This document shows positions 46,845-61,670 of a stretch of 64,000 nucleotides of DNA, piece by piece (position 1 is the stretch's first letter; each line of letters begins with the position of its first letter). Source of the DNA: Mangifera indica. Taxonomy: Eukaryota; Streptophyta; Magnoliopsida; Sapindales; Anacardiaceae. The stretch covers positions 21,391,945 through 21,455,944 of the forward strand of contig NC_058140.1 of NCBI RefSeq assembly GCF_011075055.1, in the 5' to 3' direction. The notes beneath the pieces were generated by a model. It was not told where the DNA came from. It saw only the letters and a list, made by a program, of their open reading frames with translations, and did no database searches. Made by a program: the position numbers and the translations under genes.

Positions 46845-49800
46845 CTACTCCTTGTTTCTGGATGACTTGTCCTCCCTCTGTCCACCAAGAATACGAGATA
46901 TCTGTAAACCTCTGCTGAATGCTTGGTTGAATAGCATTCGTGTTTGGAATTCTGAAACAAACGGAAACCAAGCCAAGAAAGCAACCGGGGAGAACAGAAG
47001 TAACCCTATCACTATTTCGTAGATACGAGCAAGCGTCCGAACTGATCCCCATATGCCGGCCCTTCTTATCAGTGGCTTACAAGCTTGCGCAATCTTTTAT
47101 ATATATATATATATATATATCACAAAACAAATCACTAGTTATAAAAATGTGTGTTTTGCTAATGACATATGATTAACTTTTAAAAGAAATGAAAAGATGG
47201 ATTCACTCACCAGTAGTAGTCCCCATCCAGTTGGCATAAATGCAAGTATACTCAGTATGATGTCTTTGAAGGTCATACGGGGGAGTGCCACCAAAGTAAT
47301 GAAAACAGTAACAAATGACAGGAATACAAGCCCCTTAATCATTCTAAAAAAAAGCTGGAAATTTGCACTGAATCGGCGTCTTCCAACTGTCATAGCCTGT
47401 AAATTTAGTTTTCAAAGCTGATGACATGTTACATCTACTTTCGTAAAGCAAGATTTACATCGCATTTAATAAGAACAATCAGATGATTTAAAGATTCTCT
47501 TATCAATAAATAATCAAATTTTAGTAAATTGACCCTTAACAGGTAATTTCAATAATCCAAACCATATTATTCATCACCTTATGAGGTCTAGAGAACAATA
47601 TTTTTCAAGGAAACAAAAATGAAAATAATTGATAGGAGTTAAGGTTAGTTTCTCACCTTCATGATTAACAATATTGCAATGATGACAAGCCATGAGATAC
47701 CATAAACCTAAAGCACCACAAAAAGTTAACAGTCATGTTTTAAATTCCTTTGTTAGAGACAGCAAAGAAAAATTGTAGTATAGATAATACCAAAACACTT
47801 TTGTCCTCGGTGAAGCTGAAATGATAGACAAGCCCGTATTGATAGATGAAGAAACGCAACGCTAACAATATCTCAACTATGATGCCACGTTTCCCAGAGT
47901 GAAGGAGATGCTCTTGTTCATTTTCCCACCAAGATTCCCAACTCTTTTCTGGAGGTACCCCGATCCCCCCACGATTATTTATCCACTTATTCCAATCTGT
48001 CCAGTCATCAATGATCTTTTGCCACTCAAAGCCAGATGGGTTGAAGAGGAAAGGAGCAAACAACCACGTACCCACCATGAACCAAATTGATATAGTAATT
48101 AACACATGTGCAACTACACCTCTATATGAAGCTCCAAGTAAATGGTATACAAGAAGTAGAATCATCAACTCTATTCCCTTGACAAAGTGGCTACGGGAAT
48201 AAAGCCGATAATTATCAGCAAACTTGGCATGGAACACAACGAAACCACGGCCAGTACCTCTGTATTGTGCACCTCCATGAAGCAATGTCCTCCCATAATA
48301 GTGGGTTTTTGTCCCAAGCGAAAATGTGAAAAAAACAGAAGCCAATTGTAATTGCATCAATATAAAATCACTTAATGCGTTACGAAAGCCCCTTTCCAAG
48401 CCAATTTCCATCATCATAGGTAAGGCCATCAAGAGTCCAATTTGCACAACCGACTGAGAAGCGAGAGCCACTTGAAGAGGCTTATTGTCTCTAATAGCTG
48501 GTTGAGTACTCAATCCCTTTTCTAGTCCACTTAGCACAAGATAGAGGCGCCCGTACAGAAATAAATAGACTGTGAGCACAGTCAACTGTGAAATAAGAAC
48601 CATAGTGTGTGAGAAAATATAAAGAATATTTAACATACACAGTAAACAGGCAACGCTCAGAACATACCATAGTACTGAAATAGAAGCCAACTGTAGTATA
48701 ATAACAAGACAACATTCGGAAGAAATCAAATCGATGGCCAAGCCTGTATATGTCACGACTCAATGTCTGTTCACCATTCCCATTAGCTATCTTTGCCTCA
48801 AACATAGATATTTGGTTAAGACCAACATCTCTCCCCTTACCAACCTGTATATATTCATGATGTGTGACATTCCCTTCACGTAGTGTCGAATTGAAACCTA
48901 CAAACCAGAGATATGGTGAGGCTGAAACCGCATTTGATCAGTTCGAAATCTAAAAATATCAAAAGACCTGCAAATATGTCTTCGCTTAAATTGATAACTT
49001 TGGAAGCTTTGCTGACTCCCCCTCTGGTTAGGTGAAACAATCTATCAAACACATCTGGATGACCATAATGGAATCGGACTCTGAATCAACACAAAAAAAT
49101 AACTGATTTAGCGCATTACTCGTTTGTGCAAATAACAAAGCATTAAGGTGTGACTGAAAATGATGTAAATATCATTGGTAGTATTATGTTGTCCCAACAA
49201 AAATAGAAAACCATATAGATATTGCCAATGCTGCGTAGTGTATAAACAGAAAAAGGATTTCAGTTAAGAGGTTCTACCACATGTTTACAGCAAGTTATCT
49301 TTCTATGACATGTTGATGTAGTTACTTATGAGCTACCCAATTTAAGAAATAGGTAGATACTTACTTCAAAGGGTGAGCCAACAATCTTTGACCAATAGTA
49401 ACAAAACTAGTCTCTTGATTTGACATAAACCAAGCAAGTGATGAAACACTGCATAAATCAGCAAATAATTATCGATGAGTGGGATACATCCACTCCCAAG
49501 AACCTGCAAAAGTGAAACCACAATCCAGATTCTGATTAAAAACTGAAGTACCTGCCAGTGAATATATGCTCCCGAAGTCCAAGTATTGTAGGATATCTCA
49601 CACCATCATGCTTTGTAAGAAATTCTTGAAGCAAGTTTCTCATTTTAAAAGCTTCTTCCATATAGTTATCCTATTAATGATAGTTAAAATTATTATCTTT
49701 GATAAGAGGCTTGCATAAATTCAAAGCAGTTGAAGTTTACAGTATACCTGATTCATATCTATTGTTTGCAGGCCTTCTCCTCGTGTGAAAATAATGGCAT

Positions 49801-52800
49801 GATTCTGATTTTCTGGTTTCCCCTCGCCTAATATTGCAGGTCCTGGAAGCTTTATCCGATAAATAATCTGTAAATAATATCCAATCCAAACAAACAAACA
49901 GTTTAAAAGGTCATTCCTGGTTTCTTGATTAATCCAATCCACTATCAATAATGCTCTTAAGACTTGTACTTGGTCTAATGTTTGAACTGGCCCAGAAGAA
50001 TCAATGGACTTGGTTGGTTCTGCAGCCTTCACAAGAGCAGAATAATAAACCTTCTCAACTGTCTTCTTGTATTTATCTTTACTAGTTTCTTCAACCTCAT
50101 CAATATAAGCAACACGGAGAGATGGGTACCTGCAAACGGATGTATGGAATGCAAAAAGCAACATCTCATAGAACCAGTAACAGACCAAAAGAATTATGAT
50201 TGAAGACTTACGTAGTCATAAGCTTCAGAATATCTTTGGCACGTTCATTACCAGATCTTTTATCAATGCCATACTGCTGGCATGAAACCACATATGTGAA
50301 TTTCATATCCGCTACTGCTTGACATTGTGCAAACAATAATGCTTCACTCTTTGATTGTTCCTCACTTTTCAATTCAGCAGCCTTATAGCCTTTCATTAAT
50401 ACTGAATTCCAGTAATCAACACGATTAGTTTTTCCATGACCAATAACCAACTGTTACAACAACAATATATATCATACCATACTGTGTGGTAACTAATAGT
50501 TTAGGTTTTTCTGTTACCTTCATCCTTTGCCATATCAAGAAAGGCTTGAAGTTCCAAAGCCTTTCGGTAATACATCATGCCTCGTACTTATACATAGAAA
50601 AAAGGGAGAAACAGAGAAAAATGGCATCATATAGAGGCAAAGTGATACATAAATTTTACATAAGTTCCCCTATAGATAGAGGGAAGAGACTCATACCAGT
50701 TTTGGTCAATGTTTGACCTCTGTATGATGCCCATAGACGAAGCTCTTCTTCCAGCCCATTTTCCTTGAGTTCTTCTTCACTACTGCAATTAAACCTTTCC
50801 AGAAAGTTCATCCATTCATCTATAAAAGTTGTAGATTCCAAAATAAGCATATCAGCTAATAATTATGGTCCAAGAGGACAACAAATGCAAAGAAAAAAGA
50901 ACCTGGAAAGATCCTTTGCAAGTAAAAAAGAATTGAAACTCCATCTTCATTAGGCTTTTCTAGGCTTTTTATGGAGAACAGTACATCCTCTGTGTAGTAA
51001 GGAGTTAGGACACTACATAAAAAGTAAAAAAGAAAAGAAAAAAGAATCAGAATTAATAATTTCTCCACTAAGAAATGCAAATATGATCTAAGGTAACAAA
51101 GCATCGACTATCATAGTTTTTAACGTTTCAGCTTCAACATCTATGGTTACAGGGTGTGGCACATTTAGTAATCTAAATAATGGGGGACAGTACAAAAATT
51201 TAAACCATAATTTGAATAATTAGCTAAACAAAGAATTAACTTCAATCCCAGTAGACCAAAGCTTCTTTGAAGTGTTTTTGCAATTTATGCATGAACCAAA
51301 AGTACATGTTCAACAAACAAAACACTAAATCGATAGAGCTTACGAGAAGGAAAGCATATTTTGAACTTTGGGTGCGTTAGGCATGTCCATGAACAATGAG
51401 TTAGAGAAAAAGGATATGCGCCTTCTAGCTTCCAGATTAGATGGAACATCCATAGCAGATTCCTTCACAGTAAGCAGTATATGAAGCCTTCTGATCTGTT
51501 GACAATTACAGTTTTACATGTGAAAAAAAATCCCATGTCAACACTCAATATTTTCATATTCCACAAATACTTGAATCTTCAGTATATGAAAGAATTAAGT
51601 GCACTGCATAGAATGTATTTATAAACACCGCAAAAAAAAAAAAAAAATGCTTGAGTAATTTCTTCAATAATATAGAGAAGACAGAAAAAGAGAAAAGGAA
51701 GTCAAAAGTAAAGACATGACTACCTCCATAGTAAAGACTTGAGTAATTTCATATTCCATTAATTTAGATGTTCATAAACTGTTAAGGGAGCTCTAAAACA
51801 TCCAATCTAATAGTTTGACCCATTGTTAATATACTGTTCACTTTAAACACACAGTACATCACGGTTTTGATTTTGAGTTTTGTGACAAAAAATGTGTCTT
51901 GATAGCTTTAGAGTTCATAGGCTATTAACCAATTTTCTTTCATTATTTCAAAGCAATGTGAGATGTTCATACTAAACATTTCACTCATATTTTATCGATG
52001 TGAGATTTTCTTATAGAGGCTACAATCTCAACTTGTTGAAATTTGTGATTTGAGATAGAGAAACTTACTTTTTCTTTCCAAGCGTCTGTTTCTGAGGTAA
52101 CTGGAAAGTTAAGTTGACCAAATAACTGTTGTTGTTGGTCAGGTGGTGTCATTCCCTCTCTTTTTTCATATGATCCACCATGGCTAGAGTCTAGCAAACT
52201 ATGAAGCAAATAATCAGTCCATAGCGATGGCATCAAAATATTGCTTAAGTGAAGACATAGTTTGCTCCAACCAAATGATTTACCTTGGAACCTCATCTTC
52301 CATGATGTCTCTTGTTACAACCTCTAGCATGTTAAGCAAGACGATAACAACTTGATTCTTGTCCTCCTTCTTGTTTTCTAACTGTATTGATTAGGATAAT
52401 TTAAGTTCAAATTACTGTTACCTTTAATCAACAGAAATGGAAAAGCTTCTGTTGCGAAATTTTACCAGAAATTCAATAAGCTTAACAGACTGTTCATAGA
52501 GGTAAGGAAGAGCACTCATTTGCAACTCAGTTATCAAATTCCCTCCTTCAATATGTCCATCAACTTTGGTGAAAATTTCCTTGATAACCCTGTACATGAC
52601 AATTCATCAAGGAAAAAAGACATATTTAAGAACTAATGTTAATATCAATTTTTTTGTTTAAATATTTCACATAGTAGTGCCTTACACTTTTTCACGTTCT
52701 CCTTTAACCAAAAAGTTAAGGATATTTCGGAAAGAAGCATAGCATTCTTGAACTGCACATTGCATATAATTGTCTGAATTCAATCTCTTTTTCAGCTCAC

Positions 52801-55800
52801 GGTCATTTCCATTGCTATCCTTTGCCATATCCAGTGCTATTGGAATCTACACAGTTGTGGATGGGATGAAGGAAAGAAAGAGTTTTGGAGAGTCCAGAAA
52901 GGAAATTAACTGAGTATTTATACCTTGCTAGCAAGTAAAAAAGGAGGCCATTGGAAAAGCTTCAAATCACTGTCAGCCCAATATGGCACAAGCAACAAGT
53001 CCATTTCCCTATAAAACTGAAAAATATTAGTGTTCTGAAAGACATAAATTTAGGAGTCAAACAATTATTTTTTAACCCCAGCCTTAAGCCAAGAGAACTC
53101 CAAAGCAGTATCTCTTTGCAACCTATTACTTATTAGATCCTCATCTCTAAAGCTACTGATTATCTTGTTCCACATTTGTGCAAACTTTGCTTCCTCCTTC
53201 TCTTTGTTGGGTGAGATCTGAACAAAGAAGAAAAATAGATAAAATCCAACCAAATCATTTTATTTTAATAGGAGAAGTGGTGCCAAAATGTATAACACAT
53301 TGTCCATTGTAGTGGTTAAAGGTGCAGAAACAGTGACCAAACCTCAGGAAGTTTGCGAGAAAAAGTGGCCTTGAATCCCTTTTTCTTGGTCTTTTCATTC
53401 TTCTCTACTGGAATCAGGCACGCATTAAAAGCACCTGGCAATGATTGGAATCGAGACCTCAACATTCCCAGTGTTCGAATCTAAAACAGAAAAAAAAAGC
53501 ATTATCAGATTCAATGTTACAGTGTTTATAACCCAAAATTCCTGCCCTCTTTCCCTATCTGCCTTGGTTTTATAAATCCTTTACCAAGACAAAATCTACA
53601 TAAAGATGCTCAGGGTAAGAAATCTTTCATTTAAACATGTTAGAACATTCATATATGGGAGCCAACAAAGCAGGACGTACACACCAGGAATGACAAACTA
53701 AGATACGTTTTAATTACAATATGTGTGTCCTTTCTTCTATATATCAAGAAATTCAACCCTAAGCAGCCATTATATCTTATAGTTTCCAATGCAAAACTCT
53801 AATATGTTTCCTGTATGCATATGCCCTTTCATATATATGCCTTGCACTTGGTATGATGTGTCATCTACCAATGTGTGGAAGACTAAGCTTTTTTCCATTT
53901 TTAAAGGGAGGTGTAAGGCAATGCTTTCTGTGACACCCCAATGAATAATGCTGGATACAAGTCAGTGTGACTAGCAAACTCTTCATCAAGGAAGAATAAT
54001 AGGGCAACAAAAGACTTCTACAGCAGGAATTGGTCATGATCAATTTATTTAAAATTTTGGACTCAGGCTGGTGTCCAACTAATCTGTGGCAAAAGTGAAG
54101 GCATTTGGATTTCCATTTGTTTTCAGCATTTCCTTTGTCCTTTCCATGCTCTGTAGCAGTCCTCGTATCCCCTGGTGATTGTTGAAAAGCCAGTCACATA
54201 GGTTTTGTGGTAAAGCAGGTGATACATTAGAAGAGAAATAGACAAGTGAATGACTTGCACATAAAGAGTTGGCTCATGGTGAAATGACTGAAGCTTTTGG
54301 GCTTAAAACGATATTTAACTTATATGTATGAGTATCTGATTTGAAGGCTCCCTGACTTCCATTAGGCTACACAAGAAATCATATATGAATATGTTAGAAC
54401 CCACGTGTACATTACACGCAAGAGAAAGGAAGGAACAAGAGTTAAAACAGGTGGCAGCAGGGGATTGGAGCAAGCAGAACAGTCAACAATTATTTTGTGG
54501 CAAAGTCAATCTGAAGAAGAAAAGCAACGTGACACAATATTGGAAGGGAGGCAGTTGGCAAATGAAAGAGAAAGGGTAGAAAAGGGAGTAGAGGAAAAGG
54601 AGGAAAAAAAGGAAGTTGGTAGAGAAGGTTGATAGGGAGAGTACAGGCCTCTCGAAAGCCTGTTGGGAGCTGAATGCTTTTGATCTTTTGCAGTTTGTTC
54701 TGGTTTTGCTACTGTAATCTCTGGGCTGTGATTTTGTAATCTTTATCATGTAATGAACTCTTTTGTAAACCTCATTGAATACATATATGCAACTGGAATT
54801 TCATTTCTACTGTATGTGTTTACTATTCTGTGTCTTGTTTGAAATGTGTTGTGCTCGCTGTGTATAATGGCTGGAGAGAGAGTTGAGTGATTGTGAAGTG
54901 GAGAAGAAGGCTCGAGCACTGTAGATCGTTGTCCAGGTCTTCATCAGAATAGCCAGGTGAAATCACATAATTAAATAATGTGGGACACTTAATGATATGG
55001 TTTTGTACCAGCAAATCAAGTAAGAGATAATGCTCTATGTTAATGCATAAGATGAATGACCTTATTTGATTACATCAAAAAATGAATGCACCAGTATCAT
55101 TCATAAGTGTAGATCATCTCCTATTAAAGTTAAGATATGACTGTAACTATGTCAAAGAAACAACCATATAGATTGACATTTAAAAAGAAAATAGCTTGTT
55201 TACACAAGCTAAAAGAGATAAAAACTAACAGAGCTAGGATCTATGGAGAAAATGAAAGCTTCACAAACCTCTCCAAGACGGCGAAAAGCACCATAAATAC
55301 CTCCAAATATAGTGGAGAATATAGCATACCAAATCTGAGTGTCCATAAAATAGACCTGTAATAATGACCAGTATTAGCAAAAATCTATGTAAAAAGAAAA
55401 TAAGAAAAAGAAGTAGAGGATGAGAATGGACAACATTAGTGTTACTACAAACAAGAACTTACAAGAATAATTGGAGACCAAAGTGCAAGAACAACACCAA
55501 TGTTATTCTTTGCTGCAAAGACCAAATGTTGACATCACAAAATATTTTCACAATACAATATAAAAAGTACTTGTCACTCTCTATATGCCATTACCTTGAG
55601 GGAAGAACTCATGCCACTGAAAGATTCTAACTCGAACTTGCATGATTGCTTTGGTTGGACCCACAAGAGGCTTTATCTGGTATAGAAAATGAACAGGTTA
55701 CATGTTTTCTCTTTTCCATCTTTTTGATACTGCACTAGACTAATACACAATTCCTGTACTCCAAGCTTTTAAGACTTCCACTAATACAGTTTTGTTCATT

Positions 55801-58800
55801 AAATTATAAAGCTAATTTTAAAATTCACCAAATCAGGAGGGAAAATTTTGCAAGGATTATAAGATGAGTAATCACTAAGTAATGGCAGTGACAAGGACAA
55901 TAAGCTCTATGAATGTGCAAGAAAAATACCTCCACGAAATAGCTGAAGGTTAATTTTGATGCTATTAACAGAACCCAAAATGTAGTGTACCTAGAAATTC
56001 AAGCTAACGATATTAAGAGTTGTACAAATCAAATTTAAGTATTGCTCACATGTACATAACTTTCAATTCTTACTTGATAAGTGAAATAGCACTCTCATGC
56101 ATTCCCCTTCCAACATAGAGTCGAGGCTGCATGGTAATAGAGAAGTAATGAATATTGTAATATGTGACTATAAATGTATAGAATGCAAAGCTAAAACATA
56201 AGGTCTATTAAGTAAAAACTCAACCTAAAAATTTAAACTAATAAGAATGCACAAAGATACTGTTGAAGCTCCAATATACTCCCCATTTTTCAGGCACATG
56301 AACACAACAAAACCTAAATATTTGCAAACACAAACATAAATGATGATAAATATGAAATGAGAAATCAATTACTAAATCATCTAATCAAGTTGGTTATGCT
56401 AATATGATACTTTCGCTTTCAGATCATTTGCTAACTTAACAATATGTGCTACATTTAGACCTTAATTAATTATAGAAATTATAAAATGCAAGTATCATCA
56501 ATAAGAAGTTTTGATAAATGCTTCTGTATACCTGAGACCACCACATCATGAGCATCACGATCTTATAATTCGATCTTTCAAGAACTCGACGAATGAACGG
56601 GAACAAAAACAACAATGTGGAGAGCATGTTTGGGGATAAGTAAATAAGGACAGCCATAATGAACAAAGAAGGCGAACTTGGACTATTTCCAAACCAACTC
56701 TTAATCGTCTGTGCAAATCCAGGAGGATTTTTCCAACTGTATGCATAAGTTACCGGTAAAACTACAACCCATGCTGCGGCCAGAAAAGCCTTCAAAATAT
56801 ATCTTAGCTTCACATAAAATGACATGCTCCTTCTTGCTTTCCAACTTAGGATGACATCAAGAACAGCTACAAAAGTTAAATAGAAGTGTTATGTCAATAT
56901 TTTAGATTAGACAATTGGCTTTCTTATCATTGCCTCTTATATGTTGCCAAAGTTCAGTTGTCATAACTGTAATGTTCCCAATGAAACTCTATTCATAATC
57001 ATAGCAATCCAGTATTTCATAAATATGTTTTATTGCTAGAGTTTGTAAGATCAACTGGGTTTTTCTACCTTGAGCAAGCTTCAATATTGCAGCAGTTATG
57101 AAGATACTCAGAACCCTCAAGAAAATGTCACCATGAAATATGGAACTTAAATCCCCCGTTCCATTCCAAGCAATGATAATCATAGCCTTAATCAGATAGC
57201 ATACATCAGCATAGTTTACAATATTATTGATACTTCCAAAATAGGAAATATAGAATTTGATAAATCAGACAAAAAAGGTACTACCTGTAAGCACAAAATA
57301 TAAAAACTCCACATTCTATCAAAACTTCTGAAGATATGCCAAAAGGAGCGTATTTCGACGAAATTGGTTTTTCCCATCCATCGATCACTAGTAACCAGCT
57401 TTTTTTCCTAAAGGAAAAAGACAAAGAGTAGTTACAAAGAGAAATAAATATTTCAAAAAGAAATTAGAGTCACAAAGATAATAGTTTTAACGTTACAAGA
57501 GTCCTTAGATTCTTGAAGGAAACTTGATTTACCTAATGGGAAAAAAATTAACACAATTTAACGTTACAAGAGTCCTTAGAGTCTTGAAGGAAACTTGATT
57601 TACCTAATGGGAGAAAAATTAACACAATAACAAACCAACAAACAACTTATACGAAAACCTACATCATGGTTTTCTTGTCCAGGCTGTACAAGAGGTAGCC
57701 AGAAGAAATCAGCATCAGCACGCATAGGCCAACCTAAACGAAAACAATCAACTGACCTGCAATTTCATATCAACATGATGATCTAAAATCTCCAGTCTTA
57801 ATACAGCAAAATAAAAGATAAAAAAATCAAATAATAAATCCTAATACCAGAAGTATTCATTTAAATCATCATAATTTCTCCATTGAGAATGCTTTGACTT
57901 TCCTCCTTTGCTCCTTTGAGCTTCCTGAAAAGCAGAACATCAATGAAATAGAAGAGATTTAGAGAGATTAAATATCAAAAGGACACTGAAAATTTTATGA
58001 CAAAGGGAATAAGAAAAGAATCACCTTTGCTATTGTATCATAAATAGGTTTTACTACTTTCCATAAGAACGCCTCGTTTTCACCCCCATAGGCTGGCTTT
58101 ATATGCTCACCCGTTGTTGGACTTACGCTCCCAGCTAGCATTCCATAAAGTTCAAATGCCATCTATAAAAGATTTGAGTAAATCTAGATTATAACACTTA
58201 ACTAAGATTTAATCCTAAGTACTCTCTGAATTGTTAATCTAGATGGATTATCGGAAATCTTTTATCAAATCATAAATGAATCCAACATTAATATGCATGA
58301 TAGAACAATTTTAGAAAATTTGGTTTCTAAAATTCTAACAGGTTCTTTATTAAAGCATGCCATGTGGGACTGTATGATAAATCATGCAGAAGAAGAAGCC
58401 ATCTGGCGAGGAGCCTGCTCTAATCATCATGAGTTTGATAGGCACTCAGGAAATTGAGAATGAGGACAATCAGATATATACCAAAACAAAATTGCTAAAC
58501 CATGGTGCATACATGATGATATATATAGCAAAGGCATTCTGGCATGAATCTCAAGTTTGCAGCTTCTCCCCATATAAGAAGATACAGACCCATGTAAAGT
58601 AATTTACGCTGCTGCACTTCTTGTTGAATAGTTGGCAGCCTGTTAAAAGAACAGACACAAGTTATGACAGTCATAAGAATGAAGCAGAATAAGTGTCAAC
58701 ATAACATTGACTAGACTTGGAAGAAATAAAGAAAAGAAAAGTGTAAAACAAGTTAGCTGTTTCTGGTTACCAGCAAAGCAACAAAGAGTGGTCTCACTTA

Positions 58801-61452
58801 CATTCACTAGTTCCTATCAAAAGAAAACTAATTCACTGTGCATTAACATAAGAAGTGAAAAAGGTATATTTCTTGAATTGTAAAAAGAATGTCTCACCAA
58901 AGGCTGCTTTTGCGCCCCAGATACTTGCACCATTTTTTGTAGTTCTTGAAAAGTTTCTTCATCACTTCAGTTAGAGTACGATCATCCAACTTCTAAAAGA
59001 AATTTGTTCACAGATATTAACAGGATAATAAGACCAGTTCCAAATAAATTAGATATCTGACTGAAAGGATATTTGAACCTTGGCTTGCTGCTCAGGATTT
59101 GGGAATTGCCGTAAGCGCACATTTGCAAGCAACAAAATCAGGTGCTCCCTTTGATTGGCCACATTGTCCTCCTGAAAATTGATAGCAGAACATCAGTTGA
59201 TGATAAATCATGAAGGATTAACACCAAAACAACTTAGCAGTTACCTGAAAACCAAACATAGCCCCAAGCCAGTCTAGAATGTCTTTATCTTCTTTCTTTG
59301 GGTGGTCTTTTGGCCATGGCAGACCCCTGGTGTTGCGCAGTGCAGAAACAGTTGCTTGAATCTATGTATCAAAAGAGAAATTAAGTGATAATATACAATC
59401 AATTAGGAAAACAAACATACCATACCAATTAAGTCAAACAAACCTCTGGATATTCCATGATAGCCTGATTTTTACTATCAGGATCAAGAGGAAGAATGTT
59501 AAAAGGTCCCAACATCTGTGTCTTCTCTGCAACTTTAGTGTGAGCTTCCAAAATCTGCAACTCAAAATAATAAAAAGATAAGGAAAAACAGAGCAGATAT
59601 AGAGTCAGTCAAAAAAATTATTTTAAATACATAACAAAAGAACTTCAATTTCACCTCATCAGCTACTTCCACAGATTCTGTCTGGTTGACAGCCTTCAAA
59701 ACATCAAATAGAACAGCCGCAGTTTGATATGCTTTTGTAAGTTGGGCACTGAGTCATCAACAAGATTTTGTCAAACAGAATAGGATAAAAGAGGGCCAAA
59801 CATCCAAGCTATCAAAAAAAATTAAATTTCTTTTCTTTCAGAGAACTAACCGATCAGCTTTATCAGAAGCATTCTGCAAAGCTTGAATGTATTTTTTGAA
59901 GTAATGCTGATAAAAGTTTTGCATTTCACGGGCATCACTCCTCGACTTTCCTGCCAATGTTGTCTCATTTTCCTGAAAGAAAACAGAAATAGATATTATG
60001 ATCACACAAAATTCCCAACAGTAATACTTGAGAAACATTCATGAAGAAGTTTCAAGAGAACATGAAGTATTTTGACGTGGAAAATGGAAAACACTAAACA
60101 TCCATTCTCTTGAAGCCAGTCATCAAGCAGATCACTGATGATATGCAATAAAAACTTTTGAGTTGCATTCATAAAATTTTTAAGCTAGCTCAAAAAATTG
60201 AAACATTGTCCCCTACAATAAGAAAATAAATGCATCTCAAGGGTTTGAAGCTAAGTTGAATTTGGCATAATGAAGCTAGTTTCAGAGTAAGAAGCTAATT
60301 CAACACTAATCTCAAGATCTTTATACGAAATTCCACATTATCATGGTGGTTTCTTATTATGGGCAATAAAAATTAATTTTGCTAAATTATTTCAAGGAAT
60401 TTTGGATTTTAAGTCTTTCTGTCATCTGAAAAAAGATATTTTAAGACAAATTTGGTAAAGGGATACTACAGTAACATTCCATTCTGTTCTTGGTGATTAA
60501 GAACAACATCTGTGCTCAGCAAATGTGAACTGAGAATGTTTGGATGGTCAGTCAGTAGTCCACAAACTAGCAGTATCTAAGGACTGCAAAGTATAGCAAA
60601 ACCTATAAATTAATTATCTTCTGTTGTGCTGATTCTGATGTCTCCATTATGATATATGCTATCCATGTAAAATGAGCCTATGAAAAGTTAGTGTCCAGGA
60701 ACCAGCCAAAAGAACTGTTGTGCTAGAATTACTGACATCTCACTCTCTGTTCTTGCAGTTGAACTTGAAGTAAAGATTTATTGCCATCCACCATCTAAAA
60801 TTGCATAAGCAATGATTGAAAAAGATCTCCCTTGACAGTAAGTCATAAATGGACAGATTGTATATAATGGAACAAATTTACCATCTCATGAGCTAGTAAA
60901 TCAGCGCTTACCCTTTCCAGGCGTTGAAGAAGTGCTGTTTTAAATTGCCGAACACCTCGTCCACTTGATGTAGGATCTAATTTGTGAGCTTTCTCAAAGG
61001 CATAGAACCGACCTAATCCCAACAGTCGAAACAATATGCATCATAGTTCAGACAGACTTTCATAAAACATCAGTTAAATCAAAAAATAGTAAAGTACTCT
61101 ATATATTTGCAATGATCACACGATTGAATCAAAAGTTACTTTAAATCCTTTATTTACTAGCAAGCTGTGGGAATCAAACTGAAAAGAGAGGATGCATGAT
61201 GTTGTGCACAAAAAACAAACATATGCATGCATAAATCTATGGTATAGCACTAATGTAATGCAACTTACAGAGATAAGCAACCCTTGGATTGCTAGACTCT
61301 ACTTCATTAGCAACTCTGAGTATTGGAGCAATCTCAACAAGTGAAGAGGGTATCACTTCACTATCCATCATTGCCTCTCCCAGGTTACCAGCAGTCTGAC
61401 TCCGCAGAATCGGCCTCTGCGGTTGCTGATCAGACCCCCTTCTGTATGCCAT
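46845..61452 (-). CDS. Callose synthase (1,3-beta-glucan synthase), CalS1-4 group
   Basis: Plasma-membrane enzyme that polymerises UDP-glucose into callose at cell plates, plasmodesmata or wounds. I follow about 43 coding exons without a break from [10 protein letters not shown] (61452) to [15 protein letters not shown] and TAG (46845), so about 1,900 residues as usual. N-terminal Vta1-like region: [39 protein letters not shown]1 domain 1: [20 protein letters not shown]. First membrane cluster around 57.2-55.3 kb ([26 protein letters not shown]). The large catalytic cytosolic loop includes [54 protein letters not shown] and [15 protein letters not shown]; the C-terminal membrane cluster is at 48.7-46.9 kb. 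The last exon is 47093-46845. A 5' UTR intron at about 62087-61500 is likely. Exact paralogue (CalS1, 2, 3 or 4) not determined. Confidence 0.95.
47098..47120. repeat. (TA)n microsatellite at the 3' splice site of the last callose synthase intron
   Basis: On the gene strand a TA run ends four bases before the AG acceptor (TATAAAAG|ATTGCG), taking the place of a normal pyrimidine tract. Confidence 0.9.
53481..55268. other. Largest callose synthase intron (1.8 kb) with transposon-like sequence
   Basis: Lies between exons ending [12 protein letters not shown] and starting [13 protein letters not shown]; most other introns here are 80-600 bases. From about 54390 the plus strand reads tgttagaacccacgtgtaca and continues through purine-rich DNA to a segment with tgtaatctttatcatgtaat and cattgaataca, resembling a retrotransposon LTR with its polyadenylation region. 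No matching partner repeat or coding domain is visible. Confidence 0.35.
57486..57627. repeat. 71-bp tandem duplication in a callose synthase intron
   Basis: Two head-to-tail units of 71 bases (57486-57556 and 57557-57627) differ at only a few positions; both contain acgttacaagagtcctta and acttgatttacctaatggg. Confidence 0.92.
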
Positions 61453-61637
61453 CTTTTTCCTTCACCAAAAGTCAACTTGAACTACCTTCTTTTATTTGCC
61501 TGTTAAACCCATGAAACATCAATAATGAATTTTAAATCAAACAAAATCCCCATGACATACGAACAACCAAAAGGTAAGCAAGAAAAAATTTGCTTGATTT
61601 AACTGGACAGATTATATATGATCGACTTATATTATTA

Positions 61638-61670
<33 letters not shown>

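Noticed and set aside
53861..54749. Short frames on both strands in the large callose synthase intron
   Set aside because: No family signature; probably transposon-derived noncoding DNA.
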